A stretch of 64,000 bases of DNA from contig JAFWOP010000042.1 of assembly GCA_017545365.1 (NCBI GenBank), positions 20,437 to 84,436 on the forward strand, written 5' to 3'. Source of the stretch: Bacteroidales bacterium (lineage in GTDB: Bacteria; Bacteroidota; Bacteroidia; Bacteroidales; P3). This document shows, piece after piece, positions 42,078 through 51,888 of this stretch. The translations under genes were made by a program, and so were the position numbers. Each line of letters starts with the position of its first letter. Within the stretch, counting starts at the first letter, position 1. The notes below the pieces were generated by a model. That model worked only from the letters and a program-made list of their open reading frames with translations, was not told where the DNA came from and searched no databases.

Positions 42078-42160
42078 GTCGCGTCCCTTCGGGACGCAGT
42101 CTCGTTCCGTTTTGACTGTCACCGCACTGCGCCTTACGGCTTGTATGGTGTTGTTAATGG
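42078..42160. repeat. Degraded ACCCCACACT-type element (copy 3)
   Basis: GCGTCCC-TTC-GGGACGC is followed by CACCGCACTGCGCCTTACGG and CTTGTATGGTGTTGTTAATG, the same order of parts as the copies at 1080 and 32733 with several substitutions. Confidence 0.5.
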
Positions 42161-42195
42161 ACGCATCTCTGTGAGGTGATTTATAGAAGTCCCCA

Positions 42196-42945
42196 TCAGT
42201 CATCCCTCCCTCCCTCTTGTCGCCAAATATCCCAACTGAGTCGGGCTTGGCACTCCAGCATGGCAAGGCCGTTGCAAATATGTGCTCCTTGTGCTTCGGC
42301 GTCAGTCAGGAAGCGTGTGCGCGGGGGGTTGTATACAAGGTCGTAGCATAGATGACGGCTGCCCAGCAGGTCGGCATATGGCCAAGGGGTGGCAGATACG
42401 TTAGGAGCCATCCCCACAGGGGTGGCGTTGATGATGAGGGTATGGCTTGGTGCCAAGGTGTGAGCCTGGTCGTAGTCGATAGCACCAGGATGTTGCAAAG
42501 GGTGGCGCGACACTATGACATAGTCAATGCCCAGCCCCTTCAGCGCATAGGCAACCGCCTTGGAAGCTCCGCCGCTGCCTAATATCAATGCGGCGGAATG
42601 GTGGGGCTGTAGCAGCGGTTTCAGGGTGTAGGCAAAGGCGGGGGCATCGGTGTTGTGTCCGATAAGTCGGCTTCCGCGCCTTTCAACGCAATTGACAGCC
42701 CCAATGGCCTTGGCCACATGGTCCAGATGGTCGAGATGAGCGATAACGGCCTCTTTGTAAGGAATGGTGACATTGAAGCCCTTGAGTCCCTCGTTGCATG
42801 CCCATCCTTTCAACCCCGCGAGTGAATCAAGCTCGTAGGGCCGGTACTGGCCGTCGTCAATGCCTTCCCGTGCAAACATCGACTCGAACCATTGCTGTGA
42901 CCATGAGTGCCCCAGCGGATTGCCAATGAGACCATATTTAATCAT
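42196..42945 (-). CDS. aroE: Shikimate dehydrogenase
   Basis: The 249-residue enzyme reduces 3-dehydroshikimate with NADPH in the pathway to aromatic amino acids. The substrate-binding start LIGNPLGHSWSQQWF (residues 5-19), the catalytic Lys in FNVTIPYKEAVI, NTDAPAF, the nucleotide-binding LGSGGASKAVAYAL (about 122-135) and the C-terminal NGLAMLECQARLSWDIW are all present. It is slightly shorter than E. coli AroE (272). ATG 42945 is used; the -7 box at 42950-42957 ends 4 nt before it, implying a leaderless message. Confidence 0.94.
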   Translation of the reverse strand: MIKYGLIGNPLGHSWSQQWFESMFAREGIDDGQYRPYELDSLAGLKGWACNEGLKGFNVTIPYKEAVIAHLDHLDHVAKAIGAVNCVERRGSRLIGHNTDAPAFAYTLKPLLQPHHSAALILGSGGASKAVAYALKGLGIDYVIVSRHPLQHPGAIDYDQAHTLAPSHTLIINATPVGMAPNVSATPWPYADLLGSRHLCYDLVYNPPRTRFLTDAEAQGAHICNGLAMLECQARLSWDIWRQEGGRDD

Positions 42946-42949
42946 GCTG

Positions 42950-42957
42950 CAAAGATA
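42950..42957 (-). promoter_or_regulatory. -7 box TATCTTTG for aroE
   Basis: TATCTTTG on the minus strand, 4 nt before ATG 42945. Confidence 0.6.
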
Positions 42958-42989
42958 CAAAGAATTGTTGAGAAATCGTTTTTTTTTTG

Positions 42990-42997
42990 TATCTTTG
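42990..42997 (+). promoter_or_regulatory. -7 box TATCTTTG for the EEP-family gene
   Basis: TATCTTTG on the plus strand, 22 nt before ATG 43020, preceded by a T-rich tract. Confidence 0.6.
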
Positions 42998-43019
42998 CAA
43001 ATTCTAGTTCAGACCCAAT

Positions 43020-44078
43020 ATGAAGAAGTTTTTCCGTATCATACTGTTAACGATTAACTTGCTGTTCGTGATAGCACTATTCCTTTCCACCTTCGCGGGC
43101 CGCATTCCTCCCAGCCGCTTTGTCGGCATCTCGATGCTCAGCTATGGCTTTGTGCTCCTTTTCTTGTGCAATGTGCTGTTCATCATCATCTGGCTTTGTT
43201 TGTCGCGGTGGGAGTTTCTGCTGTCGTTGGCTGCCAATCTGTTGTGCGCCTCGTTTGTGCCTCTCTTCTTCCAGGTGGGGGGCAGCCAGAATGCCGAGCC
43301 GGCCGACGACGTCCTTAAGCTGATGACCTTTAATGTGCATGGCTTCAATGGACTGGATGATGATACGCTGATGACCGCCGACTCGGGCTCGATGCTTTTT
43401 ATGTCGCTCTTGGATGAGGAGCAGCCCGACGCTTTCTGTCTTCAGGAATTTTTCCGTTCACGTCATGTGAATATGGTCGACAGCTTGGAGGCTCGTGGCT
43501 ACAAATATCATTATGGCGTATATGGCTCCAGCACGTCAGGCCCGCTGATTTTCTTCTCGCGTCTGCCTATCGTCAAGGTGCATGTGATGGACAAGAAGTC
43601 TAAGTTCGGTGTCGATATAGACAAGGACGGTCAAACTGTGCGGCTCTGTTGCGTCCATCTCGACTCATACATGCTTACTGAGGAGGACCGCGAAGGATTG
43701 GAGAGCCTCACCCATGCCCAGCCCGACAGCAACACGCACAAGCTGTACAAGAAATTCAAGGAGACCACCCTGCGTCACGAGCGCGAGTGGCAGCAGGATT
43801 TGCTTCCCAAGGTGGAGGATGCCGACGTGCCGTTTGTGCTCATGGGCGACTTCAACGATACACCCGCCTCATATATCTACCAGAAGGCCACCGAGCTGTT
43901 GATGGACCCATACGTGAACCAGGGCCGCGGCTTCGGCACCACCTATCATGGCCCCTTCCCCGCCTTCCGCATCGACTATATACTTCACAGCCACGACTTC
44001 GAGTCACTCTCCTACAAGCGTGTCAAGACCAACATTTCCGACCACTACCCCATAGTGGTGCAGCTACGATTGTTATAA
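43020..44078 (+). CDS. Membrane-anchored endonuclease/exonuclease/phosphatase-family hydrolase
   Basis: The 352-residue protein has two or three N-terminal membrane segments (residues about 5-90), then an EEP domain facing the periplasm: TFNVHGFN (about 103), FCLQEFF, VHLDSYM (about 219), MGDFNDTPAS (about 276), RIDYILHS (about 321) and SDHYPIVV (about 340). These hold the catalytic Asn, Glu, His and Asp residues of the superfamily. Bacteroidota carry many such proteins; the substrate (nucleic acid, phospholipid or inositol phosphate) is unknown. Cotranscription with nth, 22 nt downstream, is likely. Confidence 0.87.
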   Translation: MKKFFRIILLTINLLFVIALFLSTFAGRIPPSRFVGISMLSYGFVLLFLCNVLFIIIWLCLSRWEFLLSLAANLLCASFVPLFFQVGGSQNAEPADDVLKLMTFNVHGFNGLDDDTLMTADSGSMLFMSLLDEEQPDAFCLQEFFRSRHVNMVDSLEARGYKYHYGVYGSSTSGPLIFFSRLPIVKVHVMDKKSKFGVDIDKDGQTVRLCCVHLDSYMLTEEDREGLESLTHAQPDSNTHKLYKKFKETTLRHEREWQQDLLPKVEDADVPFVLMGDFNDTPASYIYQKATELLMDPYVNQGRGFGTTYHGPFPAFRIDYILHSHDFESLSYKRVKTNISDHYPIVVQLRLL

Positions 44079-44100
44079 CCACCAGTCTCTTAAGGATGCC

Positions 44101-44754
44101 GTGAACACCAAAGAAAGATACCAAAGGCTGATAGCCTATTTCGAAAAAGAGCGACCGACGGCTCAGTCCGAGTTGCACTATGAGAACCCTTTCCAGCTCT
44201 TGGTGGCAGTCATTCTTTCGGCCCAATGCACCGACAAGCGGGTTAACATGACCACCCCTGCGCTGTTTGCTGCCTACCCCGATGCCTTCACGATGGCCCA
44301 GGCCACTCCCGAAGACATCTTCGGCTACATCCACTCCATCTCTTACCCCAACAATAAGAGCAAGCATCTGGTGGGCATGGCTCAGAAGCTGGTGTCTGAC
44401 TTTGGAGGCGAGGTGCCGTCCGACCTGGACGACCTGCAGACCCTTCCAGGGGTGGGACGCAAAACGGCCAACGTCATTGCCTCCGTGGTGTTCAACCTGC
44501 CTGCCTTGGCCGTGGACACCCATGTGTTTCGTGTGGCCAACCGCATCGGGCTGACTAAGAACAGCAAGAACCCTCTGCAAACCGAACGCGAGCTTGTGAA
44601 GCACATACCGCCGGAGAAGATACCCATTGCCCACCACTGGCTCATACTGCATGGCCGTTATGTATGCCAGGCCCGCAAACCCCACTGTGCCGAATGCGGC
44701 ATCAGCGAGTTGTGCGACTTCTTTATCGCAAGAGCAAAGAACAACAAAGTATAA
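44101..44754 (+). CDS. nth: Endonuclease III (DNA glycosylase/AP lyase)
   Basis: The 217-residue enzyme removes oxidised pyrimidines and cleaves abasic sites. The helix-hairpin-helix LPGVGRKTANVIA holds the catalytic Lys, VDTHVFRVANR has the catalytic Asp, and the C-terminal four-cysteine cluster CQARKPHCAECGISELC binds 4Fe-4S. The start is GTG at 44101; the in-frame ATG just upstream is blocked by a stop. Confidence 0.95.
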   Translation: MNTKERYQRLIAYFEKERPTAQSELHYENPFQLLVAVILSAQCTDKRVNMTTPALFAAYPDAFTMAQATPEDIFGYIHSISYPNNKSKHLVGMAQKLVSDFGGEVPSDLDDLQTLPGVGRKTANVIASVVFNLPALAVDTHVFRVANRIGLTKNSKNPLQTERELVKHIPPEKIPIAHHWLILHGRYVCQARKPHCAECGISELCDFFIARAKNNKV

Positions 44755-44782
44755 CCTCTAACCCCTAAACCTCAATTTCCAA

Positions 44783-46888
44783 GTGCTCACCCAACCGCTT
44801 TTTCTCATAGGTCTCGTTGCTGTCGGCATACCGATAGCCATCCACCTGTTGCAGTTGCGACGCTATCGGAAGGTCTATTTCAGCAATGTGGACATGCTGG
44901 AGGAGTTGCAGAATGAAGACCGCCGCCAGCGCAATCTGCGCCAGCTGCTCATTCTGGCAGCCCGCATCCTCACTATCCTCTTCCTCGTGCTGGCATTCTG
45001 CCAGCCGGTCATCCGCAATCGCAACTCTCAAATGAAGGCGGGCGGAACGGTCGTAAGTGTCTATCTTGACAATTCTTACAGTATGGAGTGCGGCGGCATG
45101 GAGGGCAGCCTCTTGGAAAGTGCGCGACAAAAGGCACGCGAGATTGCCGAAGCCTACAAGCCTGGCGACCAATTTCAACTGCTCACCAACGACTTTGCCG
45201 GTGGCCAGTTCCATTGGTTGAGCCGTGAGGAGTTCCTTACGGCTGTTGATGCTGTGCAGACCAGCGCCGCCACCCAGAACCTCTCGGCTGTGGCACTGCG
45301 TCAGAACGACTTCCTCCGCTCCGCGGGGGCTGCCAACAGGCATGCCTATATCCTCAGTGACTTCCAACGCACCACCTCTGACCTCGCTGGCTATCCTGTG
45401 GACACCACCATCTTCACCACCTTCATTCCCTTGGGTGGCAGCGATGTGGCCAATATCTATGTCGACAGCCTGGCCTTCAACAGCCCCGCCTACTTCCCAG
45501 GTGCCATAGTGCAGGTGGAAGCCTTTGTGCGCAACGATGGCGACAAACCAGTGCAGAGCCTCCCCCTGCGCCTTTTCGTAGATGGGAAACAGAGGGCTCT
45601 GGCTTCGGTCGACGTGGCGGCACGCGGCTCAATCTCCGCCACCCTCACGTTCACCCTAGGCAACGAAAGCATGCTGCAGGGCTATGTCGAAACCACCGAC
45701 TACCCCATCACCTTCGACGACCGCATGTATTTCTCTCTCCCCGTGACGCAGCAGATACCCATGCTGGTGGTCAGTGGGGCAGGGGAGAACCCTTTCCTCA
45801 AACGGCTTTTCCAGGACGACTCGCTGGTGCGTTGCCGCCAGATGCCGGTCGGCCAAATGGACTATGCCCACCTCTCCGACTACCGGTTCATCATCCTCGA
45901 CGAGCTCCATGCTGTGCCGTCAGGGCTGGCGCAGCTGTTGCACGAGTTTGTCGAAGGTGGGGGGTCGCTCCTCGTAGTTCCCGCCCAAGGTGTCGAGACA
46001 GCCTCATACAACCAACTCCTCGGCCTCTTCTCGTCGCCGCAGTTGGGCGCGTGGGTGGCCCGACCCACACGTGCCCAACAGATAGAATCCGACATGGCGT
46101 TGTACCACGGTGTCTTCCAAGGCAAGCAGGAGGAAGTGGAAATGCCCTCAGTGCAGTCACATTACCGCCTCACCTCCTCCGCCCACACGGTCTCCCAGCC
46201 AGCCATCAGCCTGCTGGACGGCGACGCATTCCTTACCGCCACCCCGGTGGGAGAAGGCTGCTGCTATCTTTTCGCCTCACCCTTGCGACCCGAATTTACC
46301 GACTTTGTCCAGCAGGCCCTCTTCGTGCCGACCCTCTACAACATGGCCCTTTTCAGCAGTCCGCTGCTGCAGCCCTACCACCTCCTCTCCGGCACCGCAC
46401 CCATACCGCTGCAGGGAAGTTATGATGCCGAAAGGCTCCCCCACCTGCTCCTCACCTCTTCGCGGGAGGACGGCCCCGACGTGGACATCATCCCCGACCT
46501 CCGCCGCATGGGCTCACGCCAATACCTGATGACCCATGGTGCGTTGTCAGGTGCCGGAAACTACAGCCTCTCCGTTCCTTCGGCTGGCGGAAATGCCGGC
46601 GGCTCGGAAGGGCTCTCCTTCAACTACAGCCGTGCCGAATCAGACCTGTCCTGCTACTCTTCCGACGAGGTGCGGAAGATAGTGCAGGACCTCCCCTCCG
46701 ACCAATGTGCCGTGGCTGCCAACGCGCAGAAGTCCATGACCGACTACATCCGCCAACGCAACCAAGGCCGTCCCCTTTGGAGACTTTTCCTCATCCTGGC
46801 CCTGCTCTCGCTCTTGGCCGAGGTACTGCTGATTCGTCTCCCAGCATCATATCGTCCTTACAATAAAAATCAGAATGCTAGTAATTGA
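44783..46888 (+). CDS. BatA-like membrane protein with vWA-type domain
   Basis: The 701-residue protein starts (GTG 44783) with the BatA N-terminal signature: a membrane segment FLIGLVAVGIPIAIHLLQLR, then RRYRKVYFSNVDML and NLRQLLILAARILTILFLVLAF. A von Willebrand A-like domain begins VVSVYLDNSYSME (about residues 92-104) with the DNSYS metal-site start. A long extracytoplasmic region follows, then a C-terminal membrane helix (LWRLFLILALLSLLAEVLLI). BatA-type proteins are linked to aerotolerance and envelope integrity. The gene overlaps the ABC ATPase gene by 14 nt. Confidence 0.85.
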   Translation: MLTQPLFLIGLVAVGIPIAIHLLQLRRYRKVYFSNVDMLEELQNEDRRQRNLRQLLILAARILTILFLVLAFCQPVIRNRNSQMKAGGTVVSVYLDNSYSMECGGMEGSLLESARQKAREIAEAYKPGDQFQLLTNDFAGGQFHWLSREEFLTAVDAVQTSAATQNLSAVALRQNDFLRSAGAANRHAYILSDFQRTTSDLAGYPVDTTIFTTFIPLGGSDVANIYVDSLAFNSPAYFPGAIVQVEAFVRNDGDKPVQSLPLRLFVDGKQRALASVDVAARGSISATLTFTLGNESMLQGYVETTDYPITFDDRMYFSLPVTQQIPMLVVSGAGENPFLKRLFQDDSLVRCRQMPVGQMDYAHLSDYRFIILDELHAVPSGLAQLLHEFVEGGGSLLVVPAQGVETASYNQLLGLFSSPQLGAWVARPTRAQQIESDMALYHGVFQGKQEEVEMPSVQSHYRLTSSAHTVSQPAISLLDGDAFLTATPVGEGCCYLFASPLRPEFTDFVQQALFVPTLYNMALFSSPLLQPYHLLSGTAPIPLQGSYDAERLPHLLLTSSREDGPDVDIIPDLRRMGSRQYLMTHGALSGAGNYSLSVPSAGGNAGGSEGLSFNYSRAESDLSCYSSDEVRKIVQDLPSDQCAVAANAQKSMTDYIRQRNQGRPLWRLFLILALLSLLAEVLLIRLPASYRPYNKNQNASN

Positions 46889-47591
46889 CAACATAACAAA
46901 GACCTTTGGCAGCTACTGCGCCCTTGACGGCGTGAGCCTGCATGTGCGCCGAGGCACCATCTTCGGCCTGCTGGGCCCCAACGGAGCCGGCAAGACCACC
47001 CTTATCCGCATCATCAACCACATCCTTCGACCCGACAGTGGCCGGCTGGTCTTCGACGGACACCCCATGACCGATGCCGATGTGATGCAGATTGGCTACA
47101 TGCCCGAAGAACGCGGGCTGTATAAAAAGATGCGTGTGGGTGAGCAGGCTGTCTATCTGGCACAGCTCAAGGGTCTTGACAAGGCTGCCGCAGTCGAACG
47201 ACTGCACCAGTGGTTCGACCGTCTGGAAATCAGCGACTGGTGGAACCGTCCAGTCGAGGAACTATCCAAAGGCATGCAGCAGAAGGTACAATTCGTCGTC
47301 ACTGTCCTCCACCAACCCCAGCTACTCATCTTCGACGAGCCGTTCAGCGGCTTCGACCCCGTCAACGCCGACATCCTCAAGCGCGAAATCCTGCGCCTCA
47401 AATCGCAGGGCTCCACCATCATCTTCTCCACCCACAATATGCCCTCGGCCGAGGAGCTGTGCGACGACATTGCCCTTATCAACCATTCCCATCTGGTGCT
47501 CTCCGGGTCCTTGGCCGACATCAAGGCCTCACACCCCGGCCAAGACCTCGACCGCATCTTCATCGACACCGTCAAGCACACCGACCATTAA
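46875..47591 (+). CDS. ABC transporter ATP-binding protein (NatA-like)
   Basis: The 238-residue ATPase has Walker A GPNGAGKT (about 34-41), the signature ELSKGMQQKVQF (about 131-142), Walker B LLIFDEPFSGFDP (about 155-167) and switch His in STHNM. It pairs with the permease encoded 51 bp downstream as an ABC-2 type exporter; by resemblance to NatAB this may export Na+ or another small substrate, but that is inference. Confidence 0.9.
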   Translation: MLVIDNITKTFGSYCALDGVSLHVRRGTIFGLLGPNGAGKTTLIRIINHILRPDSGRLVFDGHPMTDADVMQIGYMPEERGLYKKMRVGEQAVYLAQLKGLDKAAAVERLHQWFDRLEISDWWNRPVEELSKGMQQKVQFVVTVLHQPQLLIFDEPFSGFDPVNADILKREILRLKSQGSTIIFSTHNMPSAEELCDDIALINHSHLVLSGSLADIKASHPGQDLDRIFIDTVKHTDH

Positions 47592-47642
47592 GCATTCAGG
47601 CAATCAAGCACTCATACAATCAAGCATTCAGGCAATCAAGCA
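47592..47642. repeat. CATTCAGGCAATCAAGCA repeat between NatA- and NatB-like genes
   Basis: The spacer is made of about three copies of GCATTCAGGCAATCAAGCA (one diverged to GCACTCATACAATCAAG). It sits inside an operon, between coupled transporter genes. Confidence 0.75.
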
Positions 47643-49007
47643 ATGAATAAGATACCCCTCGTCATACAGCGCGAATACCTTTCGCGAGTCAAGAAACCCT
47701 CCTTCTGGGTCCTCACCCTTGTGGTGCCCATTCTTTTGGCACTCCTCTATGCCGTCCCTATCATACTGGCCAGTCGTCCTCTCGAACATGCCCATGTGCT
47801 AGTGGTGGATGAGAGCGGCCTGTTCCAAGGACAGTTCCGGTCGGGGCGCGACGTCACCTACCATGATGCCGGCAGCCTCGAATACGCCAAACGCCAGCTG
47901 GCCGAGGTGGACAGCCTCGACGCCATCGTCTTCATCCCCGCCCGCGAGACCTCCATACCGTTGGATGCCTTCCTCTACTACCGCACCGACGCACCCTCGA
48001 TGACTGTGCAGAGCAATGTCAACAACCAGCTGCAAGAAATCCTGCGCAACACCATCCTGCTCGATGTCCACGGCATTACGCCCGACGACTATGCCATGCT
48101 CACCGGCACCCGCATCCACCTTCGCACCCAGGACATTGAGACTGGCCGTGACGGGTTCCTGCAAATCAAGCTGGTCATAGGTGCCTTGCTGGCCATATTG
48201 GTTTTTCTGGCGGTGTTCATGTTCGGCTCGCAAGTGATGCGCGGCGTGATGGAGGAGAAGACCAGCCGCATCGTTGAAGTCATCGTCTGCAGCGTCAAGC
48301 CTTTCCAACTGATGATGGGCAAGGTGGTGGGCATAGGCCTCGTGGGCCTCACCCAGTTCGCCCTCTGGGTGCTGCTTTCGGGTGTGGCCATGGCGGGGGT
48401 GCGCATCAGCAATGCCGACCTTTTCGAACAGGCCTCCGCCCGACACAGTGTCACCCAAGTGGCCACCAAGGGCACCGAAGCCACCACCCAGTATCAGGCC
48501 GCCCGCTACGAAGCCGAACAATATGAAGCCGGTGTCGGGGTGGACAAAGGTCTGCAGGAACTTATCAAGGGACTGGCGAGCATCAACTTTGGGCTGATTA
48601 TAGTGCTGTTCATCTTCTACTTTGTCTTTGGCTATCTGCTCTATGCCTCGCTCTTTGCTGCCGCGGGCTCGCTGGTGGACAACGAGACCGATTCGCAGCA
48701 GTTCACCCTGCCCATGACCATCCCGCTGCTGCTCACCATACTGCTGCTGCCTGCTATGATCGACGCCCCCTCAGGCGGCCTCAGCACCTGGCTGTCACTC
48801 ATCCCCTTCACCTCGCCAGTCGCCATGCTCTTCCGCATCCCCTTCGGCGTGCCCATTTGGCAGATAGTGCTCTCCGTTATCTTGCTGCTGGCCACCTTCC
48901 CCTTCTGCATCTGGGTGGCTGCCAAAATCTACCGCGGCTCTATCCTACGCTATGGGCAGAAAGCCACCTGGCGCGACGTTTTCCGCTTCGTAAAAACTAA
49001 GAATTAA
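47643..49007 (+). CDS. ABC-2 type permease (NatB-like)
   Basis: The 454-residue protein has one N-terminal membrane helix (SFWVLTLVVPILLALLYAV), a large extracytoplasmic region of about 140 residues, and five or so C-terminal helices. The hallmark FMFGSQVMRGVMEEKTSRIVEVI follows the second helix, as in NatB/YhaP permeases. It forms the exporter with the preceding ATPase. Confidence 0.9.
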   Translation: MNKIPLVIQREYLSRVKKPSFWVLTLVVPILLALLYAVPIILASRPLEHAHVLVVDESGLFQGQFRSGRDVTYHDAGSLEYAKRQLAEVDSLDAIVFIPARETSIPLDAFLYYRTDAPSMTVQSNVNNQLQEILRNTILLDVHGITPDDYAMLTGTRIHLRTQDIETGRDGFLQIKLVIGALLAILVFLAVFMFGSQVMRGVMEEKTSRIVEVIVCSVKPFQLMMGKVVGIGLVGLTQFALWVLLSGVAMAGVRISNADLFEQASARHSVTQVATKGTEATTQYQAARYEAEQYEAGVGVDKGLQELIKGLASINFGLIIVLFIFYFVFGYLLYASLFAAAGSLVDNETDSQQFTLPMTIPLLLTILLLPAMIDAPSGGLSTWLSLIPFTSPVAMLFRIPFGVPIWQIVLSVILLLATFPFCIWVAAKIYRGSILRYGQKATWRDVFRFVKTKN

Positions 49008-49040
49008 CATTTTATATACATGTCTCGAAATCTTCTAATT

Positions 49041-50180
49041 ATGAAACGGCTGCTAACCTTTTGTCTATTCCTTTTGGCCTTTACCTTCCTACAGGCCCAG
49101 ACCGACCGCCGCCTATGGTCGCAAGGTCCTCTCACTTGGAACGACTTCACCATCATGCCCGCCTCCTTCGGCCAACGCTCCTACCTGCAATACGGCATTG
49201 GCTACAACCCCGTGCGCGACACCCTCGACGGCGTCCGCTGCTGCTATTACCGTGCCGTTTCGTGGATGCAGCCCAGCAGCTCGTGGGTGACGGAAAACCA
49301 TCGCGACAGCAATACGCTGCGCTACAACCAAATCATCTTCGACATGCTCGAGGTGGAACGCCGTCAGTTGCAACTATCCATCAACGCCAATCCCAATGAG
49401 ATAGCCTATAGTGATATGCTTCGTGCGGCCAGCTCCAATTTGAGTTCCCGCATCGAAAGTTTCAGCCTTCTGTCGCAGGATGGTGCCGACACCGCCGTCC
49501 TCTCCGCCTTTGAGCGGCAGGTGGCTGCCGAGCTCGCCCAGTACTTCGCCGACTACCATCCCCGCTACACGGCCCGCCCCTTTGGCTATGGATTGTATGT
49601 CGGCATAGGGGTCACCGGCTCCACAGGCTCAATGGGCAAGGCCCTCTCGCCGGGTGCCGGCCTCAATTTCGGCTTCGACTTCTCGTACAACCGTCACCTC
49701 CTTATCCTCGACGGCACCCTTGGCCTCTGCAAGGCACGCCAAACCTTCTCTCTTGTAGACCCCGACGGCACTGTGAATACCTTCCCCGACGGCAAACTCG
49801 GTGGCCTCCTCACCATCAATCTAGGCTATGGCTACACCCTAGTCGACAACCTGCGCTGGCAGCTGTCGCCCTTCGTCGCCCTCGGCATCCGCGAGTTCAG
49901 CTACAGCAGCCAGAACCAGAACAACAGCTTCGTCTACGCCCGCCCCGAGCCGGTCGTTGGCCTTCAATTCCGTCGCCACTTTTGGCTTCAACACGCCTTC
50001 CCCGAATATGGCCACTTGGCGGGTGGCGGCAGGATTTCAGAGTTAAGCCGAGTCTCTTTCCAGGGCCGCCTGTTGTTCTCCTACACCTCTTTCCCCGACT
50101 TGCAAGGCAGCCCTAGGGGCCTCAGCATCCAGGCTCAGGTGGCCCTCTCGCTCAGCGGCCGCCTCTTCAACGTGGACTGA
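49041..50180 (+). CDS. Exported protein with predicted outer-membrane beta-barrel end
   Basis: ATG 49041 (MKRLLTFCLFLLAFTFLQAQ) gives 379 residues with a signal peptide. The N-terminal half has DRRLWSQGPLTWNDF, a pattern seen in several Bacteroidota exported proteins, and helices. From about residue 180 alternating strands (GYGLYVGIGVTGSTG, GAGLNFGFDFSYN, LSPFVALGIREFSYSS, GLQFRRHFWL) suggest a small beta-barrel. No family is named with confidence. It follows the ABC exporter genes by 33 nt and may be in their operon. Confidence 0.7.
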   Translation: MKRLLTFCLFLLAFTFLQAQTDRRLWSQGPLTWNDFTIMPASFGQRSYLQYGIGYNPVRDTLDGVRCCYYRAVSWMQPSSSWVTENHRDSNTLRYNQIIFDMLEVERRQLQLSINANPNEIAYSDMLRAASSNLSSRIESFSLLSQDGADTAVLSAFERQVAAELAQYFADYHPRYTARPFGYGLYVGIGVTGSTGSMGKALSPGAGLNFGFDFSYNRHLLILDGTLGLCKARQTFSLVDPDGTVNTFPDGKLGGLLTINLGYGYTLVDNLRWQLSPFVALGIREFSYSSQNQNNSFVYARPEPVVGLQFRRHFWLQHAFPEYGHLAGGGRISELSRVSFQGRLLFSYTSFPDLQGSPRGLSIQAQVALSLSGRLFNVD

Positions 50181-50515
50181 CGGCTCGACGGTAAATGAAT
50201 AAAAGTGTGAAATCGTTGTAACATAGGGTTTTATTTTGTGATTCTTTTTCGAATTCACATGGGTTTCGTTTAGTTTTAAGAAAACAATGGGCATTTAAAA
50301 ACGGATTAAACCAAACCTAGTTGTAAAACAACAGGTGAATCAAGAGGAATGTTGGTGAGAGGGAATATCAAAAGTGCTTAAAGAGTGGTTGTTAGAGGTG
50401 TGTTGGGTGCATTGTTGTAGTATTGTGTTGTGTGAGACAGTGCTTCAATTTTCTTCACTTTTTTCTTGTATTTTTAGAAAAAAGTGTATATTTGCAAGAG
50501 AGAAATAACACCATT
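50181..50515. other. AT-rich spacer with promoter of the first A-B cassette
   Basis: No gene is seen. The -7 box TATATTTG at 50487-50494 lies 21 nt before ATG 50516, preceded by AT-rich DNA. Confidence 0.6.
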
Positions 50516-51878
50516 ATGAATGGGAAATTACTTTTATCTGTAACATTCACAATATTTTATGTAATGCAGGCTCCCTTGGCGGAGGGACAAATATTGTTCA
50601 ATTATGCGTTGGGGGGGCGACAGTTTTTCCCCGTCCAACTCGGTGGTGCGGACGGTGAGCGACCAGAAAGTCATAGCCTCCTACTGGGACGGGACAAACT
50701 ACCGCCTGGCACGCGTGGGGTTGATCGACATCATATCGGCCAAGATGGACAACCACCATCAGATAGCCGACATCCGCATCGTAAACGAAGACATCTTTTT
50801 CTGCGGGATGGACCGGAGCAATAACCGAGCCTTCCTGGGGCATGCCACGGTCAGCGACATCGAGGCCCAGAACCCGCATATTCAGTTTCAGGAACTCAAA
50901 GTGACGGATGCCTCCCTTTCCAGGCTTTGGCGGCTGGCGGCATACAAAGATTTTTCTGGAAAATTCCATCTGGTGGCAGTCGGCGAGATGTGGTACTACG
51001 ACGGTGTCACGCCGTCTAATGCATACCCATGCCCTCTCCTCACACAATGCCAGTCTACTATTGTGGTCGAATGCACCTATCAGTCCGGGTCATTCTCGTA
51101 TGTTGACGGCAAAGTGTTAAACGACCAAAACGGCCATTACGAGTTTGCGTGCGACGTGGTTGAGACGGACAACTATGTGGCGGTGGTGACCTTCCCTACA
51201 GCTGACGAGCTGATTATCCACCGCTGCGACAAGAACAGCCCATTCCCACTTTGGCCATTCGATATCTATTATCGTTATACCGTCCCATCGGGGAGGGTGG
51301 TCTTCAACCCCTGCAAGATGAAGGGGGACACGATAGCGGTGGCCTCGGTGTTCGACAATGGGCCCGGCGCAGCCGAGACGCAGGTGCGGGTGGTGGATCT
51401 GGCAACAATGAATATGACCTGTGCGCAGGTGTTCAAGCTAAAGGACAAAGACGACATCTACGAGATGACGTATCTGCCCGACATCCAACGGCTGGTGTTG
51501 CTGCAGAACCAGACCTATACGCCCCTCATATCGCTGATTCACACCTTCTGCTTTTTGAAACCCTACGAGACCGTGTTCCCTTACAACATGGAGAAAATAT
51601 ACGATGCCGCCAAACGCAGCTTTACCTCGTTGGATGCGCTGTCCTCACAACACATAGTGGCGGCTGGAGGAGACTACTGGATGATGAAGAACGTGACGTT
51701 AAACACCACCGCGTCCACTTGTTATAAGATAAGAACCCATCAGGTCAGCAACCTCACCCCGTCCATCCCCATATCGGATAGTTACGGATTCTTCTCGTTT
51801 TCTCTTAACGGTATCACTTCGTTCTCTAATGAGGTGTACGACCAGATATGGATGAATTCGAAATGTATAACCTATTAA
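50516..51878 (+). pseudogene. Secreted cassette protein A1, frameshifted at a seven-G run
   Basis: ATG 50516 starts a signal peptide (MNGKLLLSVTFTIFYVMQAP ... AEGQ) and the mature start ILFNYALGG. The frame is lost at the run of seven G (50611-50617) and the downstream frame (GDSFSPSNSVVRTV ... to TAA 51876-51878) carries the rest. With six G the protein would be continuous (YALGGDSFSPS), matching paralogue A2 (FALGGDSFTPS), where the run is broken by A. The product would be about 453 residues, beta-propeller-like (IADIRIVNEDIFFCGMD, ACDVVETDNYVAVVTFP, MKGDTIAVASVFDNGPG), Cys-rich at the end, without a T9SS domain. It ends 10 nt before B1. Confidence 0.8.
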
Positions 51879-51888
51879 CACCTATGTT

